The notes: a model not told the origin generated them from the sequence alone. A stretch of DNA of 21,220 bases from CAVPPA01 sp050730755 (GCA_050730755.1 JBOHNR010000003.1:1-21220), one strand, 5' to 3'. Positions 8,537-15,156 are shown, numbered from the stretch's first letter. Made by a program: numbers and translations.

Positions 8537-8567
8537 CATGATTATCGCACTCCAGGTGTAATCAGTG
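8537..8567 (+). repeat. Imperfect hairpin in the rpsL (str operon) leader
   Basis: TGATTA (8539-8544) pairs with TAATCA (8559-8564). An inner CAC/GTG pair (8548-8550 with 8556-8558) closes a 5-base loop, leaving a 3-base bulge, and outer CA/TG pairs are possible. It lies between the rpoC stop and rpsL. It could be a regulatory element for the str operon mRNA or chance pairing; no T-tract follows, so it is not a standard terminator. Confidence 0.25.
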
Positions 8568-8635
8568 ATCAAAGTGAGACGCATAAGGATTTGGTATCGT
8601 TGTGTCAACCTTACTGCGGTAGAGTCTCAAAACTC

Positions 8636-8641
8636 AAGGAG
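8636..8641 (+). promoter_or_regulatory. Shine-Dalgarno site fixing the rpsL start
   Basis: AAGGAG ends 4 bases before ATG 8646. It marks that ATG as the start, although the frame stays open upstream to another ATG at 8565 that lacks such a site and would add 27 non-conserved residues. Confidence 0.85.
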
Positions 8642-8645
8642 AAGC

Positions 8646-9059
8646 ATGCCAACCATCAACCAACTAATTAGAAAACCGCGCGACAAGGCGAAAGATAAAA
8701 GCAAGTCGCCGGCTCTTCAGCGTATTATCAATAACCTGAAGACGAAGAGCTATGAGAAAGCATCACCACTTAAGCGAGGTGTCTGCGTTAAAGTGACAAC
8801 TAAAACTCCTAAAAAACCAAACTCAGCACTTCGCAAGGTAGCTCGCGTCCGCTTAAGCAACGGCCAAGAGGTATGGGCTTACATTGGAGGCGAAGGGCAC
8901 AACTTACAGGAACATGCCGTTGTCCTGGTTCGAGGCGGTCGTGTGAAAGATCTACCTGGTGTTCGCTATCATATAGTTCGTGGCACGCTGGATCTTCAGG
9001 GCGTTCAAAACCGACAACAAGGCCGTAGTAAATATGGCGCTAAAAAGGTGAAGAAATAA
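8646..9059 (+). CDS. rpsL: 30S ribosomal protein S12 (uS12)
   Basis: S12 sits at the decoding centre of the small subunit and influences accuracy. The product of 137 aa begins MPTINQLIRKPR and contains KTPKKPNSALRKVARVRL and VKDLPGVRYHIVRG, the two conserved loops where streptomycin-resistance changes occur. The two key lysines (KKPNS and the position aligned with RGGRVKD) can be placed. The Asp of KDLPG is the residue that RimO methylthiolates in many bacteria. The C-terminus GRSKYGAKKVKK is typical. It is the first gene of the str operon, and its TAA overlaps the rpsG ATG by one base. Confidence 0.97.
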   Translation: MPTINQLIRKPRDKAKDKSKSPALQRIINNLKTKSYEKASPLKRGVCVKVTTKTPKKPNSALRKVARVRLSNGQEVWAYIGGEGHNLQEHAVVLVRGGRVKDLPGVRYHIVRGTLDLQGVQNRQQGRSKYGAKKVKK

Positions 9060-9538
9060 TGCCACGAAAAAAAACTAAGATTCTGATTCGTGACATCGAA
9101 CCCGATCGACTTCATAACTCAATCCAAGTCCAGCGTTTCATCAACCGGGTTATGTTAGACGGGAAAAAGCAGCTTTCAGAGCGGATAGTCTATAACGGTA
9201 TGCAAATGGCCGCTGAGAAACTGAAAGTTAAGAACCCGCTTGAGGTTTTTGAACAAGCATATAAAAATATCCAGCCGAACCTTGAAACAAGAAGCCGCCG
9301 AGTCGGTGGCGCTAACTATCAAATCCCTTTTGAGGTTCGAGGACAACGTCAAACTCACCTAACTATTATGTGGTTGGTCCAAGCAGCTCGAGCCCGAAAA
9401 GGAATGAGCATGGCAGAACGCATTTCAGCAGAACTTGTTGATGCTTACAATAATCAGGGAACCGCTGTTAAGAAAAGAGAAGATGCTCACAGGATGGCTG
9501 AAGCGAATCGTGCGTTCGCTCATTTCGCTAGAAGGTAG
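9059..9538 (+). CDS. rpsG: 30S ribosomal protein S7 (uS7)
   Basis: S7 is a primary 16S rRNA binding protein that organises the head of the small subunit near the E site. At 159 aa it is close to the usual 155. Family motifs include RFINRVMLDGKK, the KNIQPNLETRSRRVGGANYQ loop and RKGMSMAERISAEL, ending in AEANRAFAHFARR. It starts on the last base of the rpsL stop, so translation is probably coupled. In many bacteria S7 represses its own operon; no specific binding structure can be proven here. Confidence 0.97.
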   Translation: MPRKKTKILIRDIEPDRLHNSIQVQRFINRVMLDGKKQLSERIVYNGMQMAAEKLKVKNPLEVFEQAYKNIQPNLETRSRRVGGANYQIPFEVRGQRQTHLTIMWLVQAARARKGMSMAERISAELVDAYNNQGTAVKKREDAHRMAEANRAFAHFARR

Positions 9539-9540
9539 CT

Positions 9541-9945
9541 ATGGAAGAGCGACTGACGGCTTTATGTAAGGATTGCCCCCTAAGGGGCGATATTCGTTCT
9601 GCGCCGAATAGACTGTATATATGGTCAAAGTCCGACACAGAGGTCATTGAGCCAATAGGTATATTTTTGGATGATGAGCTTCGTTTCTCCAAGCCATTTG
9701 AAGTTGATCCTCAAAAAATTGAACCCCAGCCAACCCTAGATGGAGCACGACAATTTCGCAATAATCTGGAGAGGGATATTAGAGAGTGTAATGGACCACT
9801 GATGATGGAGTCCCCAGGCGGAGTATGCTTCATAATCGGAAAATTGGTCACCAATAGTGAAATTGAATTAGATATCAAGGGCATGGTTGACGATATGATT
9901 GTGCAAGAACATAGAGATTCACTGACTAGCTACAGCAATAATTAG
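9541..9945 (+). CDS. Hypothetical protein (134 aa) inserted between rpsG and fusA
   Basis: I do not recognise this protein. It starts 2 bases after the rpsG stop, with AGAAGG at the end of rpsG serving as Shine-Dalgarno. It ends 8 bases before fusA, so it is firmly part of the str operon transcript. It is soluble-looking, acidic and has no membrane segment or signal peptide. Cysteines lie at residues 9, 12, 83 and 96; the first pair forms CKDCPLRGD, a CxxC that with the other two could bind a metal, though this is inference. The rest is mixed alpha/beta, with IWSKSDTEVIEPIGIF and ESPGGVCFIIGKL as the most ordered-looking strands. The location suggests a role in translation or co-regulation with EF-G, but no function can be assigned. 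Confidence 0.85.
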   Translation: MEERLTALCKDCPLRGDIRSAPNRLYIWSKSDTEVIEPIGIFLDDELRFSKPFEVDPQKIEPQPTLDGARQFRNNLERDIRECNGPLMMESPGGVCFIIGKLVTNSEIELDIKGMVDDMIVQEHRDSLTSYSNN

Positions 9946-9953
9946 GAAAACTT

Positions 9954-12041
9954 ATGGCAGAACGAAAATATCCATTAGAAAAAATTAGGAACATTGGGAT
10001 TATCGCCCACATTGACGCTGGCAAAACAACCATAACTGAGGGCATTTTATATCGAACTGGCTTGAAGCATAAAATCGGCACAGTCCACGAAGGCGAAACC
10101 ACGACCGACTGGATGGATCAAGAGCGAGAGCGTGGCATAACTATAGTTTCAGCTGCCGTAACCTGTTATTGGAAAGGCCACCAGATTAACATAATTGACA
10201 CTCCAGGACATATTGACTTTACGGCTGAAGTGGAACGCAGTTTACGTGTGCTCGATGGCGCGCTTGTTATTTTTGACGGCAAGATGGGCGTCGAGTCTCA
10301 GTCAGAAACAGTCTGGCGGCAAGCTACTAAGTACGGTACGCCGCGGATTTGCTTCATTAATAAAGTAAATCAGACGGGAGGCGATTTTTATAAATCGTTA
10401 ACAAGTATTCACAACCGATTGAGCAAACACGCTTTCCCGGTACATTTACCGATCGGTTTTGAACAGACTATCAACGGTATAGTTGACCTAATCAGTATGA
10501 AGGCCTATACCTATAACGATTTTTCTGACCACGAACTGGTGGAGGGTGAAATACCGGCTGAGATGCTTGATCAAGTAAAAAAACACCGCAGCCTGCTAAT
10601 TGAAAACGCTGTCTCAGAAGATGAAAAAATGCTTGAAAAGTATTTCGAGGTTGGCGAAGAAGGGCTGACTGAAGAAGAAATCAGACAGGCTGTTCGTCTA
10701 GCCATACTTTCAGGTAACTTCTTTGCCGTAACTGGCGGAGATGGCCGTGGCGTAATTGTTGAAAAAATTCTCGATTTAGTGGCCGATTTATTGCCTAGCC
10801 CAATAGACCGAGGTTCAACGTGGGGTATACACCCCAAAACTGGCGATGAAGTGGAGTGTAAGCCTTCTGAGAGTGAACCTTTTACGGCCTTGTCCTTTAA
10901 GATTACAACAGATCCTTTCGTCGGTAAATTAGCTTACTTGCGAGTTTATTCTGGAAAACTGCAAGCAGGAACCTATGCTCTAAATAGCTCGACGGGTGAA
11001 AAAGAGCGTGTTGGTCGTATAGTTAGAATGCAAGCTGATAAGCGCGAAGACATAACCGGAGTAGGAGCCGGCGATATCGCGGCAATTGTTGGCCTGAAGG
11101 GCACCACAACAGGCCACACTCTGTGTGATATCGGACACCCGATAGTTCTTGAAAGTATTACCTTTCCCGACCCACCAGTATCAATTGCCATTGAACCCAA
11201 GACAAAGAGTGACCAAGAAAAGATGAGTCTAGCCTTGCAGCGACTAGCCGAAGAAGACCCAACATTCCGTATTCGGGTTGATGATGAAACTGGCCAAACT
11301 ATAATTTCCGGTATGGGCGAACTTCATCTTGAGATTTTAGTTGATAGGATGAAACGTGAGTTTACGGTTGAAGCCAATATTGGCCAACCTCAAGTGGCTT
11401 ACCGTGAGACAATTCGGAAGGATGGCGTCGAAGCCCAAGGAAAATATATCCGCCAAACCGGCGGTCGTGGCCAGTATGGTGATGTATGGCTTCGCCTGTC
11501 GCAAAATGAGCAGGGCAAAGGTTTTGAATTCATTAACTCGATTAAAGGTGGCGATGTACCTAGCGAATATATTCCAGCTGTAAAAGCGGGCATCGAGGAA
11601 GCTTTGAGTAACGGCGTAATCGCCGGTTACCCGGTGGTAGACGTTAAGGCAGAACTTTATGACGGTTCTTACCATGAGGTTGACTCCAACGAGATGGCCT
11701 TTAAAATTGCTGGTTCAATTGCCTTGCAAGACGGAGTTAAAAAAGCCAACCCTGTCCTCCTTGAACCAATCATGAAAGTTACGGTTGTCACACCTGAGGG
11801 ATTTATGGGCGAGGTCATTGGTGATTTGAATGCCAAGCGTGGCCGTATTGACTCGATGGATGATCTGCCAGCCGGTATCAAGGAGATCACGGCCCGTGTC
11901 CCACTTGGCGAAATGTTTGGTTACACTACCAACCTACGAAGCATGACTCAGGGTCGAGCCAGCTCGACAATGGAACTTGATCATTATGAGGACGTGCCGA
12001 GCAGTGTTGCCCAGACAATCATTACGAAAAGCACTAAATAG
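9954..12041 (+). CDS. fusA: Elongation factor G with altered guanine-recognition motifs
   Basis: EF-G is the GTPase that drives ribosomal translocation and, with RRF, recycling. All five domains are present over 695 aa. The P-loop AHIDAGKTT is at 18-26, switch I ends in ERGITI, and the switch II motif DTPGH is at 82-86. The domain III/IV segments GMGELHLEI and TGGRGQYGDV are intact, as is the C-terminal LRSMTQGRAS. The G4 motif, normally NKMD, is NKVN (136-139). The G5 region, normally GSA(F/L), is GGDG (261-264). These positions set specificity for guanine. EF-Tu in the same window is canonical at both. The frame is intact and the surrounding residues are well conserved, so sequencing error is unlikely. 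TAGGA at 9943-9947 is the ribosome binding site. Confidence 0.97.
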   Translation: MAERKYPLEKIRNIGIIAHIDAGKTTITEGILYRTGLKHKIGTVHEGETTTDWMDQERERGITIVSAAVTCYWKGHQINIIDTPGHIDFTAEVERSLRVLDGALVIFDGKMGVESQSETVWRQATKYGTPRICFINKVNQTGGDFYKSLTSIHNRLSKHAFPVHLPIGFEQTINGIVDLISMKAYTYNDFSDHELVEGEIPAEMLDQVKKHRSLLIENAVSEDEKMLEKYFEVGEEGLTEEEIRQAVRLAILSGNFFAVTGGDGRGVIVEKILDLVADLLPSPIDRGSTWGIHPKTGDEVECKPSESEPFTALSFKITTDPFVGKLAYLRVYSGKLQAGTYALNSSTGEKERVGRIVRMQADKREDITGVGAGDIAAIVGLKGTTTGHTLCDIGHPIVLESITFPDPPVSIAIEPKTKSDQEKMSLALQRLAEEDPTFRIRVDDETGQTIISGMGELHLEILVDRMKREFTVEANIGQPQVAYRETIRKDGVEAQGKYIRQTGGRGQYGDVWLRLSQNEQGKGFEFINSIKGGDVPSEYIPAVKAGIEEALSNGVIAGYPVVDVKAELYDGSYHEVDSNEMAFKIAGSIALQDGVKKANPVLLEPIMKVTVVTPEGFMGEVIGDLNAKRGRIDSMDDLPAGIKEITARVPLGEMFGYTTNLRSMTQGRASSTMELDHYEDVPSSVAQTIITKSTK

Positions 12042-12062
12042 ATCAAAAGGTGACACTACATC

Positions 12063-12091
12063 TTTACATGTGCGCCAAATTCATGTACACT
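12063..12091 (+). promoter_or_regulatory. Probable tuf promoter
   Basis: A -35 TTTACA (12063-12068), 17 bases, then a -10 TACACT (12086-12091) give five and four matches to consensus at ideal spacing. It lies in the 131-base fusA-tuf gap and would give a leader of about 75 bases for tuf. This would allow EF-Tu to be made independently of the str operon. Confidence 0.55.
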
Positions 12092-12172
12092 AACCGCTGT
12101 TATTGTGTGGGTGTCTGCCTGCATGACTTTCAATAAATGTGGCATTAGCCCGAAATAAGGAGATTCCATTCT

Positions 12173-13357
12173 ATGGCAGAAGCATTTGACCGTAGCAAAC
12201 CACATGTTAATGTCGGCACTATGGGCCACGTTGACCATGGTAAGACTACACTTACCGCGGCGATTACACATGTGCTAGCAAAAAAACTTCCAAGCAGTGT
12301 TAATAAGCCAATTACATATGCTCAGATTGATAATGCCCCTGAAGAAAAAGCTCGCGGTATTACGATTGCAACATCGCATCAGGAATATGAGAGCGAGAAA
12401 CGTCATTACGCTCACGTTGATATGCCTGGACACGCTGACTATGTCAAGAACATGATCACCGGTGCGGCTCAAATTGACGGCGCCATTTTGGTAGTTTCGG
12501 CCGCCGATGGTCCAATGCCTCAGACTAGGGAACACGTTGTGCTTGCCCGCCAAGTTGGCGTGCCAAAAATATTGGTCTTTCTAAACAAAATGGATTTAGC
12601 TGACCCCGAATTAGTCGATCTTGTAGAGGAAGAGATCCGCGACTTACTGGCTAAATACGAATATGACCGTGATTGTCCGATTATCCGAGGCTCTGCTGCT
12701 AAGGCTCTTGAGGGCGACGCGGCCAACGAAGACGCTGTTATGGAACTTGTCAAGACTATGGATGACTACATTCCGGAACCAAAGCGAGATCTCGACAAAC
12801 CTTTCTTGATGCCTATTGAAGACATTTTCTCAATTAAAGGTCGCGGCACCGTGGCGACTGGTCGAGTTGAGCAAGGGATTGTAAAAGTTAACGATGAAGT
12901 TGAAATTGTTGGAATTCACCCAACAAAGAAATCAGTCGTAACTGGAATTGAGGCTTTCAAAAAAAGCTTGGATCAAGGTCAGGCTGGCGACAATGCTGGT
13001 GTTTTACTTCGGGGCATTGAGCGAACTGATATCGAACGGGGTCAAGTTTTAGCTAAACCAGGCTCGATTACCCCTCACACTGAATTTGAAAGCGAAGTCT
13101 ACATATTGACTAAAGAAGAGGGTGGCCGCCACACGCCGTTCTTTAAAGGCTACAAGCCTCAGTTTTATTTCCGAACAACTGACGTAACCGGAGAAGTTGA
13201 ACTGCCGGCAGCTAAGGAAATGGTCATGCCAGGCGACACGATCACCTTTGTCGTCAAATTATTGGCACCGATTGCAATGGACCAAGGCTTGCGTTTCGCA
13301 ATCCGCGAAGGCGGTCGGACCGTAGGTGCTGGCGTCGTTACGAAGATCATCAAATAA
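12173..13357 (+). CDS. tuf: Elongation factor Tu
   Basis: EF-Tu is the GTPase that delivers aminoacyl-tRNA to the ribosome. The 394-aa length is standard. The P-loop GHVDHGKT is at 18-25, the switch I end RGITI at 61-65, DMPGHADY at 83-90 (usually DCPGH), NKMD at 138-141 and GSAAKALEGD from 173. Domain II/III motifs include the C-terminal REGGRTVGAGVVTKI. All guanine-recognition motifs are canonical, in contrast to EF-G upstream. AAGGAG (12157-12162) lies 10 bases before the ATG. The 131-base gap from fusA carries its own promoter; rpsJ follows after 83 bases. Confidence 0.98.
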   Translation: MAEAFDRSKPHVNVGTMGHVDHGKTTLTAAITHVLAKKLPSSVNKPITYAQIDNAPEEKARGITIATSHQEYESEKRHYAHVDMPGHADYVKNMITGAAQIDGAILVVSAADGPMPQTREHVVLARQVGVPKILVFLNKMDLADPELVDLVEEEIRDLLAKYEYDRDCPIIRGSAAKALEGDAANEDAVMELVKTMDDYIPEPKRDLDKPFLMPIEDIFSIKGRGTVATGRVEQGIVKVNDEVEIVGIHPTKKSVVTGIEAFKKSLDQGQAGDNAGVLLRGIERTDIERGQVLAKPGSITPHTEFESEVYILTKEEGGRHTPFFKGYKPQFYFRTTDVTGEVELPAAKEMVMPGDTITFVVKLLAPIAMDQGLRFAIREGGRTVGAGVVTKIIK

Positions 13358-13367
13358 AAAGTTTCTT

Positions 13368-13373
13368 TATAAT
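13368..13373 (+). promoter_or_regulatory. Possible -10 element before rpsJ
   Basis: A perfect TATAAT lies just after the tuf stop, but no -35 match stands 16-18 bases upstream (GATCAT). A second weak candidate is TTGACG at 13386-13391 with GATTAC at 13410-13415. Read-through from the tuf promoter would also serve rpsJ. Confidence 0.3.
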
Positions 13374-13374
13374 A

Positions 13375-13420
13375 ATGCCGAGAACTTGACGGTAACCACT
13401 CACGATCAAGATTACGGCAT
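13375..13420 (+). repeat. Nested inverted repeat in the rpsJ leader
   Basis: ATGCCG (13375-13380) pairs with CGGCAT (13415-13420). Inside, CTTGA (13385-13389) pairs with TCAAG (13406-13410). The two stems are separated by symmetric 4-base internal loops and capped by a 16-base loop. It lies just ahead of the rpsJ ribosome binding site. No T-tract follows, so a leader RNA element is more likely than a terminator, if it is functional. Confidence 0.4.
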
Positions 13421-13440
13421 AGCACAAAAGGAGAAATTAT

Positions 13441-13767
13441 ATGGCAGAACCAAAAATAGATACGAAGCAGCGTATTCGTATTAGATTAAAGGCGTATGAT
13501 CATAAGGTTATAGATCAAGCTTCGAAACAAATCATCGACACAGCTCTTCGCACAGGAGCGACTTTAGCCGGTCCGATTCCTTTACCGACACGAACTAGTA
13601 CGTTCACGGTCGTTAAAAGCCCGCATGTTTATAAAAAAAGCCGTGAGCAGTTTGAGATGCGTATCCATAAACGATTGATCGATGTCTTCGAGCCGACACC
13701 AAAAACCATCGATTCGTTGATGAATCTCAGCCTTCCAGCGGGCTGCGACGTCGAAATTAAAATGTAA
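13441..13767 (+). CDS. rpsJ: 30S ribosomal protein S10 (uS10)
   Basis: S10 is a small-subunit head protein that also serves as NusE in transcription antitermination in bacteria. The 108-aa product contains IRIRLKAYDHKVID, GPIPLPTRTSTFTVVKSPHV, SREQFEMRIHKRLIDV and the C-terminal GCDVEIKM, all family hallmarks. It has a strong AAAGGAG site (13427-13433). In most bacteria rpsJ is followed directly by rplC; here about 1.8 kb carrying three unknown genes intervenes. rpsJ therefore groups with tuf, as the end of a str-type cluster. Confidence 0.97.
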   Translation: MAEPKIDTKQRIRIRLKAYDHKVIDQASKQIIDTALRTGATLAGPIPLPTRTSTFTVVKSPHVYKKSREQFEMRIHKRLIDVFEPTPKTIDSLMNLSLPAGCDVEIKM

Positions 13768-13796
13768 AAGACAGATTTTTTAAATATAAAGTTAAA

Positions 13797-13812
13797 GTGT
13801 TGCAAACAACAC
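13797..13812 (+). repeat. Perfect inverted repeat overlapping a -35 element
   Basis: GTGTTG-CAAA-CAACAC is a perfect 6-base inverted repeat with a 4-base centre. It covers the candidate -35 TTGCAA (13800-13805) of the following gene, the position of a repressor operator. It could also form a short RNA hairpin at the end of the rpsJ transcript; no T-tract follows on the + strand. Confidence 0.45.
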
Positions 13813-13828
13813 CTCAGTAAGCTTTAAT
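13800..13828 (+). promoter_or_regulatory. Candidate promoter for the 101-aa membrane protein, possibly leaderless
   Basis: A -35 TTGCAA (13800-13805), a 17-base spacer and a -10 TTTAAT (13823-13828) would start transcription at about 13835-13836, which is the ATG of the MAKTK start. No Shine-Dalgarno sequence is present. The arrangement copies that of clpP. Confidence 0.45.
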
Positions 13829-13835
13829 GACGGTA

Positions 13836-14141
13836 ATGGCCAAAACAAAACGAAAAGTTTTTAAAAAGAAGACACTAGTTAAGATCCGCTCTCGAAGCCA
13901 AGAGTTAGATAGCTTTTATGCCTTGAAGATAATCATTTATCTAATCATCGGCACTTTGTGGATCCGTTTAGTCAACCCTTCCGGGACAGTCCAAATACCT
14001 CTGCCAGTAGGGCTAATTGTCGGAATATTTTTCGTCATGCGTGATCATTTTAAAATTGATCGTAAAATCGAATACGCCGTTTTGCTGGTTGCTATGTTTG
14101 TTGGCTTTTGGTCTCAAGTCGGCGTTTTTATAACCTACTAG
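13836..14141 (+). CDS. Hypothetical small membrane protein (101 aa, three predicted helices)
   Basis: I do not recognise this protein. A strongly basic N-terminus (MAKTKRKVFKKKTLVKIRSR) precedes hydrophobic segments at about residues 28-46, 54-68 and 80-100. Under the positive-inside rule this suggests a cytoplasmic N-terminus and an inner-membrane protein. The start at 13836 is preferred over the ATG at 13827 because the likely -10 overlaps 13827 and the distance then fits a leaderless mRNA. The 13827 start would add three residues. It lies between rpsJ and two further unknown genes, interrupting the usual rpsJ-rplC linkage. The function is unknown. Confidence 0.7.
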   Translation: MAKTKRKVFKKKTLVKIRSRSQELDSFYALKIIIYLIIGTLWIRLVNPSGTVQIPLPVGLIVGIFFVMRDHFKIDRKIEYAVLLVAMFVGFWSQVGVFITY

Positions 14142-14325
14142 TAGCCTATTAAAATCTGGCTAAAATGGTAAAATAATCTTACTTTGTTGAGATGGATACA
14201 TCTCCGAGGTACATTGACAAGTAGATAGGTGCAAAGTTTGTAATAAGGTGGCAACAATCGATTTTTGTTGGTTGACTTCTCTCTTTCAAAAAAAGAATTT
14301 GAGCTATTTGGTTTAGGAGTAAGAA
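14142..14325 (+). other. Intergenic region with palindrome and candidate promoter
   Basis: This stretch contains the perfect inverted repeat GAGATG-GATA-CATCTC (14189-14204). A candidate promoter follows, TTGACA (14214-14219) with TGTAAT (14239-14244) at a rather long 19-base spacing. A second inverted repeat, CAACAA/TTGTTG (14252-14257 and 14265-14270), lies near the predicted transcript start. Together they look like control elements for the following membrane protein gene. No coding sequence is seen. Confidence 0.4.
14314..14319 (+). promoter_or_regulatory. Shine-Dalgarno site supporting a GTG start
   Basis: TAGGAG is followed after 6 bases by GTG 14326. It supports that non-ATG start for the 124-aa membrane protein; no ATG occurs in frame until well into the hydrophobic region. 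Confidence 0.7.
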
Positions 14326-14700
14326 GTGTCAGATGACAAGGTCGTACTACAGGAGTTTCGAGCACTTGAAATAATCCTCTTTGTTACTGCCGTTCTAGTG
14401 GTTCTCTTGTATGTTATTTTCCTGGTTGCCGTAGCCGAGCTCTTTCTGGGTGATTTAAAATCTCTTGAGTTATCCATTTCCAAAGTCCTTGGGCTATCAA
14501 TAATCGTGAATGGTGGTTTCATCATAATCTTAGGGATGCTGGCGCTTAAATCGTCGTCCGGTCTTAGGGTTAAATGGTCCATTCTGGTGCGGCTAACTTT
14601 TAGCCTGGGTGCTACGTTTTGTTTAATTGGCGTTGGGGCGCAGTTGGTTATGTCCGCAGCATGGCTCGACTCCTCGCTGATTTCTGCTACTTGGCGATAA
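14326..14700 (+). CDS. Hypothetical membrane protein (124 aa, three predicted helices)
   Basis: I do not recognise this protein. It begins at a GTG with a well-placed TAGGAG. Residues 1-13 are polar. Three long hydrophobic segments follow at about 14-40 (LEIILFVTAVLVVLLYVIFL), 54-74 and 86-110, then a short polar tail. Such composition points to an integral inner-membrane protein with no visible catalytic motif. It has its own candidate promoter upstream and is followed after 38 bases by another unknown gene, possibly in the same transcript. Its sequence is unlike that of the other membrane protein at 13836. Confidence 0.75.
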   Translation: MSDDKVVLQEFRALEIILFVTAVLVVLLYVIFLVAVAELFLGDLKSLELSISKVLGLSIIVNGGFIIILGMLALKSSSGLRVKWSILVRLTFSLGATFCLIGVGAQLVMSAAWLDSSLISATWR

Positions 14701-14738
14701 CTTCCTAGTCAGATTAACATTGGAAACAACGGAGAAAA

Positions 14739-15092
14739 GTGATAGTGGACTGCTATGATAAGCTTTTGCGCGACGTTCTTCACGGCTCGGCAGGGCGCAG
14801 AATTGAACTGAATGTCCTTGACTTTGAGGTTGGCAAACCCTACGAAAATCTGCGAGCCAAGTTACGTAGAGACGGGGAAAACATTGAGTATCTCTATGCT
14901 TATATACGTAACCATGTTCGCGCACGACTCGTCTGTCTTCCTGATCGACAGTCGTTTGAGGCAATCCTTCATTACTTCCGAGAAGATGTGTTGCTGGCGA
15001 GGTATTGCAAATTCTACGCCCTAAATCAATGGGGAAACACGCGGTACGAAAAATGTTTGCTTCCCTGGGCTGTAAGAACCGTATTAGTATAA
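14739..15092 (+). CDS. Hypothetical protein (117 aa)
   Basis: I do not recognise this protein. It begins at GTG 14739 with GGAG at 14731-14734; GTG 14745, in the same frame, is an alternative two codons later with more normal spacing. The product is basic, soluble-looking and rich in Arg, Tyr and Leu, with cysteines at residues 5, 66, 90 and 106. The segment PYENLRAKLRRDGENIEYLYAYI looks helical. It ends 9 bases before a long hairpin that probably closes the transcript. A longer open frame exists on the opposite strand, but it lacks a convincing start and its composition is repetitive in Arg, Ser and Cys, as expected of a shadow frame. Confidence 0.6.
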   Translation: MIVDCYDKLLRDVLHGSAGRRIELNVLDFEVGKPYENLRAKLRRDGENIEYLYAYIRNHVRARLVCLPDRQSFEAILHYFREDVLLARYCKFYALNQWGNTRYEKCLLPWAVRTVLV

Positions 15093-15101
15093 GAATCAAA
15101 A

Positions 15102-15156
15102 GGGTGGCGATATTGCCTCGGGATAGTCATTAACTGTCTGAGGCGTATCGCCACCC
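15102..15156 (+). terminator. Long stem-loop after the unknown gene cluster (terminator-like)
   Basis: GGGTGGCGATA (15102-15112) pairs perfectly with TATCGCCACCC (15146-15156). Inside, GCCTC (15115-15119) pairs with GAGGC (15140-15144), and GATAG (15122-15126) pairs with CTGTC (15134-15138) with one G-T pair, closing a 7-base loop. The whole forms one rod-like hairpin. It begins 9 bases after a stop codon, as a terminator or 3'-end stabiliser would. No T-tract follows on the + strand (ACCCCTAATCC). On the - strand the stem is followed by TTTTGATTCTT, so it may terminate better in that direction. Confidence 0.5.

Noticed and set aside
8565..8645. N-terminal extension of rpsL by 27 residues from ATG 8565
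   Set aside because: S12 is conserved from MPTINQL, AAGGAG sits 4 bases before ATG 8646, and the extension has no site and no family similarity.
11356..11583. 75-codon + strand frame nested in fusA
   Set aside because: It is fully inside the conserved EF-G frame, with no independent start signal.
14623..15099. 158-codon open frame on the - strand opposite the unknown gene at 14739
   Set aside because: It has no ribosome binding site and overlaps two + strand frames that do. Composition is atypical, with many Arg, Ser and Cys.
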